Below the pieces are notes generated by a model. It ran no database searches and was not told the DNA's origin. It worked only from the letters and a program-made list of their open reading frames with translations. From contig JAJYMV010000086.1 in NCBI GenBank assembly GCA_021786705.1, positions 1-35,925 on the forward strand: a stretch of 35,925 nucleotides of DNA. The letters run 5' to 3'. The translations under genes and the position numbers were made by a program. This document shows positions 32,954 to 35,925 of this stretch, one piece after another. The first letter of the stretch is position 1, and the number at the start of each line of letters is the position of its first letter. This DNA comes from a bacterium (GTDB taxonomy: Bacteria > Vulcanimicrobiota > Vulcanimicrobiia > Vulcanimicrobiales > Vulcanimicrobiaceae).

Positions 32954-34005
32954 GCGGTGCGTGCCTCGCGCTTCGAAAGCGATCCGGCGATCGCAGCGTA
33001 GAACGCATCGGCACCGAATCGGAGCAGATCGTCGGCGGGCAGTCCCGTCTCGTCGCGCGCCCGTGCGATCTCGCGTCGCGCCGCGACATCATCGAGGCCG
33101 CGCGTGTTGAGCGCGACGCCGACCACCTTCGCCGGCTTCACCGACGCGAGCAGCGATTCGTGCAAGGCGATGAGGTCGCGATAGGGCAGCGTCGGGGTTG
33201 TGTAGGCGTTAATCGTCGCTCGGTGCGGCATGCAGACGAGCACGAGTGCGTCGGGCGCGCACCCATAGAGCAGCGCGAGCGTCACCGGCGCGTACGCGGG
33301 GTGATTGATCGCTCCTTGCCCTTCGACGACGATGGTATCGGGGCGCTGCGAAGCGGCCTCGAGCACGAGGCGCTCGCAGGCTCCGGCTGCGAAATCGGCG
33401 ATCGTTCGATCGACGGCGATGCCCCAACCCGCAATCGCGATGCCGGTCTGCCCGGTCGGGACGAAGCTCCACGTGCGCCGCGCGCGCTTCGCCGCGGCAC
33501 AGAGTTCGAGCGCGACGGTCATCTTTCCGACGTTGCAATCGTTGCCAACGGTCAAAAGGATCGGCACCGGAATATCGTATGCCGCGCCGGAGAAGACCGG
33601 CGTTGCCGGAACCGCGCGAAGATCGTAGAGGCGAACGCCGCGCTCGCGTGCCGCAGCGGCGATTTCGTCATCCTCGGCGAGCATCGCATGTAGGCCGCTG
33701 ACGATGTCGAGCCCGGCTGCGACCGCTTCGAGTACTCCCGCGCGGAGATCGCCGAGCGCGCCACCGATCGGTGCGGTGCCGATGAGGAGCGCGGTCGGCT
33801 CGAACGCAAGCGCATCGCGCAGCGACGCGACGATGGGAGCATCGCAGTGCGAGAGATGCGGAACGACGTCGCAGACGCGTTTGCCCGCCCGGCTTGGATC
33901 GACGACCGCGACGACCGGGTCGTTGCCGTAGGCGATGACGCCGTGTGCGGTCTTCGCACTCTGCGCGAATGCGTTGGGGGCGAGGACGACGTAGCGGCGG
34001 CTCAC
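32950..34005 (-). CDS. DUF1611 family protein, DgcN-like
   Basis: A 351-residue protein of the DUF1611 family. It has an N-terminal Rossmann-like domain (about 1-140) and a P-loop domain with VGNDCNVGKMTVALEL, near VPTGQTGIAIAGWGI and VVEGQGAINHP. The family includes DgcN, described with DgcA in a bacterial D-glutamate catabolic route; the neighbouring gene here is exactly a DgcA-type enolase-superfamily enzyme, which supports that link. The start is GTG at 34005, overlapping the upstream stop (GTGA). The frame stays open upstream to 35862, through the epimerase and photolyase regions, but that part is not coding. Exact substrate is not certain. Confidence 0.8.
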   Translation of the reverse strand: MSRRYVVLAPNAFAQSAKTAHGVIAYGNDPVVAVVDPSRAGKRVCDVVPHLSHCDAPIVASLRDALAFEPTALLIGTAPIGGALGDLRAGVLEAVAAGLDIVSGLHAMLAEDDEIAAAARERGVRLYDLRAVPATPVFSGAAYDIPVPILLTVGNDCNVGKMTVALELCAAAKRARRTWSFVPTGQTGIAIAGWGIAVDRTIADFAAGACERLVLEAASQRPDTIVVEGQGAINHPAYAPVTLALLYGCAPDALVLVCMPHRATINAYTTPTLPYRDLIALHESLLASVKPAKVVGVALNTRGLDDVAARREIARARDETGLPADDLLRFGADAFYAAIAGSLSKREARTA

Positions 34006-35018
34006 GAAGTGGGAGTTTCGCGGACGCCGAGGCCGGGCCCGCCGGGGAGCACGAGCTTTCCGCGATCGTAGGTGACGCCGACGAACGGGTCGCCTGCGGT
34101 GAGGAAGGGGCCGTCGATATCGGCCCAATCGACGAGCGGGCTGATCTGTGCCGCCGCGGTGGCGAGAATCGCGCTCTCCACCATGCACCCGAGCATCACT
34201 TTCAATCGCAGCGCACGCGCGGTATGAATCATCGCGAGCGCGCCGCGGAGCCCGCCGCATTTCACGAGTTTGATATTGACGCCCGCAACGCAGCCGGCGA
34301 GCCGCGGCAAATCGGCGGCCTCGCACGAGTCCTCGTCGGTAACGATGGGGATTGCGCTGCGCGCGGAGATCGCGCGCAATCCGGCGGGATTGCCGGCGGG
34401 AATCGGTTGTTCGCAAAATTCGATATCGAAACGCGTGAGTTCGGCGAGCATGAGTATCGCTTCGTCGACATCCCAGCCTTCGTTCGCGTCGATACGGATC
34501 GTCCCGGTATAACGCGCGCGTATCGCCTCGATCGTTTCGACTTGTTGGTGCAGCGCTCCGAGCCCGAGCTTGATTTTGAGAATCGGGTGCTCGCGTACTT
34601 CGTCGACCTTCTTCAACGTGCTCTCGGGGTCGGCGATGCCGATGGTGAACGAGGTCGTCGGCGTTCGTTGGGGATCGAGCCCGAAATATTCGTAGAGCGG
34701 TCGCCCCGTCGCCTTGCCGACCCAATCGTGCAGCGCGACGTCGAGCGCGCAGCGCGCGGCCGGTGGAATCGTCGGAGCGAGCAGTTCTTCGAGCCGATAT
34801 GGCGATGCCGCGTCGGCGCGGTACGAAGCGAAAAACGCGAGCAGCGATTCGACCGATTCGCCGTAACGGGCGATCGGCGCGCTCTCCCCGAGCGCGTCGA
34901 TTCCATCGCAGGACATGCGGAGCAACGTCGAGCGCGCAACGGTCGATTCGCCGCGGGTGATTTTGAAAGGGTGCTTCAGCGGGATTCGGAGCTCGCTCGC
35001 CGCAAAGGTTGCGTTCAT
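34002..35018 (-). CDS. Enolase-superfamily dipeptide epimerase / DgcA-type racemase
   Basis: A 338-residue enzyme of the muconate-lactonising subgroup. Catalytic residues are in place: Lys148 and Lys150 (LKIKLG), Asp177 (RIDANEGWD), Glu203 (FCEQPIP), Asp228 (VTDEDSCE) and Lys250 (NIKLVKCGG). Asp300 and Asp302 (DWADIDGP) form a DxD motif of the kind that L-Ala-D/L-Glu epimerases use to hold the amino end of the dipeptide. It may therefore epimerise L-Ala-D-Glu from murein, or act as an N-acetyl-D-glutamate racemase like DgcA. The ATG at 35018 has GGAAGG 8 bases upstream; its first bases lie in the CATG shared with the photolyase start. Confidence 0.87.
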   Translation of the reverse strand: MNATFAASELRIPLKHPFKITRGESTVARSTLLRMSCDGIDALGESAPIARYGESVESLLAFFASYRADAASPYRLEELLAPTIPPAARCALDVALHDWVGKATGRPLYEYFGLDPQRTPTTSFTIGIADPESTLKKVDEVREHPILKIKLGLGALHQQVETIEAIRARYTGTIRIDANEGWDVDEAILMLAELTRFDIEFCEQPIPAGNPAGLRAISARSAIPIVTDEDSCEAADLPRLAGCVAGVNIKLVKCGGLRGALAMIHTARALRLKVMLGCMVESAILATAAAQISPLVDWADIDGPFLTAGDPFVGVTYDRGKLVLPGGPGLGVRETPTS

Positions 35019-35019
35019 G
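35016..35019. promoter_or_regulatory. Shared CATG: face-to-face start codons of the epimerase and photolyase genes
   Basis: The palindrome CATG provides ATG for the epimerase on the minus strand (35018-35016) and ATG for the photolyase on the plus strand (35017-35019). Each start has its own ribosome-binding site with 8-base spacing: AAAGG at 35004-35008 for the photolyase, and GGAAGG on the minus strand for the epimerase. Each site lies inside the other gene, so both 5' leaders, and at least one promoter, must be within opposing coding sequence. Confidence 0.7.
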
Positions 35020-35925
35020 CCGCGAGCCTTCCGCCCATCCGGCCGCACTCCTCGGCGCAGCATCCTTTGGCTGCGTCGCGACCTTCGCTTGCGCGATAAC
35101 GTCGCGCTCGCCGAGGCGGCGGGGGCGAGCGATGAGGTGGCGCTCGCTTTCGTGCTCGCTCCCGCGCTGCTGCGCGGCGAGCGCGTGGGTGCACCCTTGG
35201 TGCAAGCGTTCTTTTCCGCACTCGCCTCGCTGCGCGCGGAGCTGCGCGCGCGCGGCAGCGAGCTCGCGCTGCTCGAAGGCGACTTCGCGGAGCAGTTCGT
35301 CGGCTTCGCGCAGCGTATCGGCGCGACATCGCTCTATTATAATGAAGATTACGAGCCGGAGGCGATCGAACGCGACGCACGCGTGCGCGCGGCACTGGAA
35401 TCGGCGGGCGTCGCCGTGCACTCCTCGCTCGATCACGTCTATTTCGGCGCCGACGAAGTGCGCACCGAGGGCGGCGCGCCGTACCGCATCTTCACGCCGT
35501 ACAAACGCCGGTGGCTCGACCAACACGCGCTCGCACCGCGATTGCCGGTGCGCTCGAATCGAGCGAGTGCGGAGCGACTTCTCGCACGCGCGGAGATCGG
35601 AGCGACGCTCGAACTCCCCGAGCCGGAGACGTACGGGCACCATTCCTCGGCGGCGTATCCGAGCTGCAGCGAAGCCGGCGCGCGCGCGCGCCTCGACGGC
35701 TTTCTCGCGGAGGGTGGCGCGAGTGACGGTTATGCGGTCGGGCGCGATCTGCCGGCAATCGAGGGAACCTCGCGGCTCTCCCCCGATCTGCGCGCCGGGA
35801 CGATCGGCATACGCACCTGCGTCGAGCGAGCGCGCGCGGCGATGGAGGGCGCGAGCGCGCAACGCCGGGCGAGCCTCGAGGTGTGGCTTTCCGAGTTGAT
35901 CTGGCGGGATTTTTACCAGCAGATT
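35017..35925 (+). CDS. phrB: Deoxyribodipyrimidine photolyase / cryptochrome family, 5' part
   Basis: A light-dependent DNA repair flavoprotein; 303 codons are present without a stop, and the gene runs off the right edge (family length about 450-480). The N-terminal antenna domain begins RSILWLRRDLRLRDNVALAEA, and YYNEDYEPEAIERD and YRIFTPYKRRW follow, as in class I CPD photolyases. The FAD domain starts with EGTSRLSPDLRAGTIGIRT, where the family has TSxLSPxLxxGxIS, and ends in view with ELIWRDFYQQI (family ELxWRxFY). Key tryptophans of the electron chain lie past the edge. The ATG at 35017 is used, with AAAGG 8 bases upstream. Photolyase is favoured over a cryptochrome-like receptor, but this cannot be decided from the part seen. 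Confidence 0.93.
   Translation, partial: MPRAFRPSGRTPRRSILWLRRDLRLRDNVALAEAAGASDEVALAFVLAPALLRGERVGAPLVQAFFSALASLRAELRARGSELALLEGDFAEQFVGFAQRIGATSLYYNEDYEPEAIERDARVRAALESAGVAVHSSLDHVYFGADEVRTEGGAPYRIFTPYKRRWLDQHALAPRLPVRSNRASAERLLARAEIGATLELPEPETYGHHSSAAYPSCSEAGARARLDGFLAEGGASDGYAVGRDLPAIEGTSRLSPDLRAGTIGIRTCVERARAAMEGASAQRRASLEVWLSELIWRDFYQQI

Noticed and set aside
34006-35862. Upstream extension of the DgcN-like frame to 970 codons
   Set aside because: The extension runs through the epimerase gene in another frame and antisense to the photolyase, with a low-complexity Arg-rich product. The GTG at 34005 overlapping the epimerase stop is the natural start.
1-35925. Prophage, insertion sequence or integrated element
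   Set aside because: No transposase, integrase, phage structural gene or tRNA-flanked direct repeat was recognised; gene order is mostly conserved housekeeping.

Overview
The window reads as a stretch of chromosome from a GC-rich diderm (outer-membrane) bacterium. Support for an outer membrane comes from heptose and LpxB-type genes, two heptosyltransferase-like genes and a predicted porin-cytochrome. The ribosomal protein L27 carries the cleavable N-terminal extension otherwise typical of Firmicutes and relatives, so a diderm lineage within or near the Terrabacteria is the best guess. The mix of features, gene order and base composition is compatible with Candidatus Eremiobacterota (WPS-2), but this is an inference from general knowledge, not a measured placement. 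The coding density is extreme: most neighbouring genes overlap by 1-14 bases. No tRNA, rRNA, transposase or CRISPR array was recognised.

Layout. (1) 1-4626, minus strand: rpmA, obgE, nadD, maf, mreC, mreD and the start of mrdA (PBP2), a ribosome, NAD and cell-elongation operon with a near-consensus promoter that sits almost on the rpmA start codon. (2) 4801-6833: two secreted CuA-type copper proteins on either side of a monoheme cytochrome fused to a predicted outer-membrane barrel. The second copper protein and the cytochrome are translationally coupled, and a perfect bidirectional terminator separates the two transcription units. (3) 6936-14058, plus strand: fabF, rnc, smc and purH. (4) 14071-14326: an array of structured repeats, followed by an HNH endonuclease on the minus strand (14339-15280). 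(5) 15340-28053, plus strand: gloA, hisS and accB, then heptose synthesis genes (gmhA, rfaE1, rfaE2), an LpxB-family gene, five alternating GT2 and GT9 glycosyltransferases, aspS and two small exported proteins. The LPS genes lie between hisS and aspS, which are neighbours in many bacteria. (6) 28056-29974: a PaiB-like flavin protein (minus) and a fosmidomycin-resistance-type MFS transporter (plus). (7) 29971-35018, minus strand: a dipeptide-epimerase-like gene (DgcA/AEE), a DUF1611 DgcN-like gene, a family 5 peptide-binding lipoprotein, a C39-like peptidase and trmL, read as a murein-peptide or D-glutamate salvage operon. (8) 35017-35925, plus strand: the 5' part of a DNA photolyase, whose start codon shares the CATG palindrome with the divergent epimerase gene.

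The candidates most worth follow-up are the copper/cytochrome/porin module, the peptide and D-glutamate cassette, the repeat family with apparent stem covariation, the L27 extension with its nearly leaderless promoter, and the paired small exported proteins after aspS.
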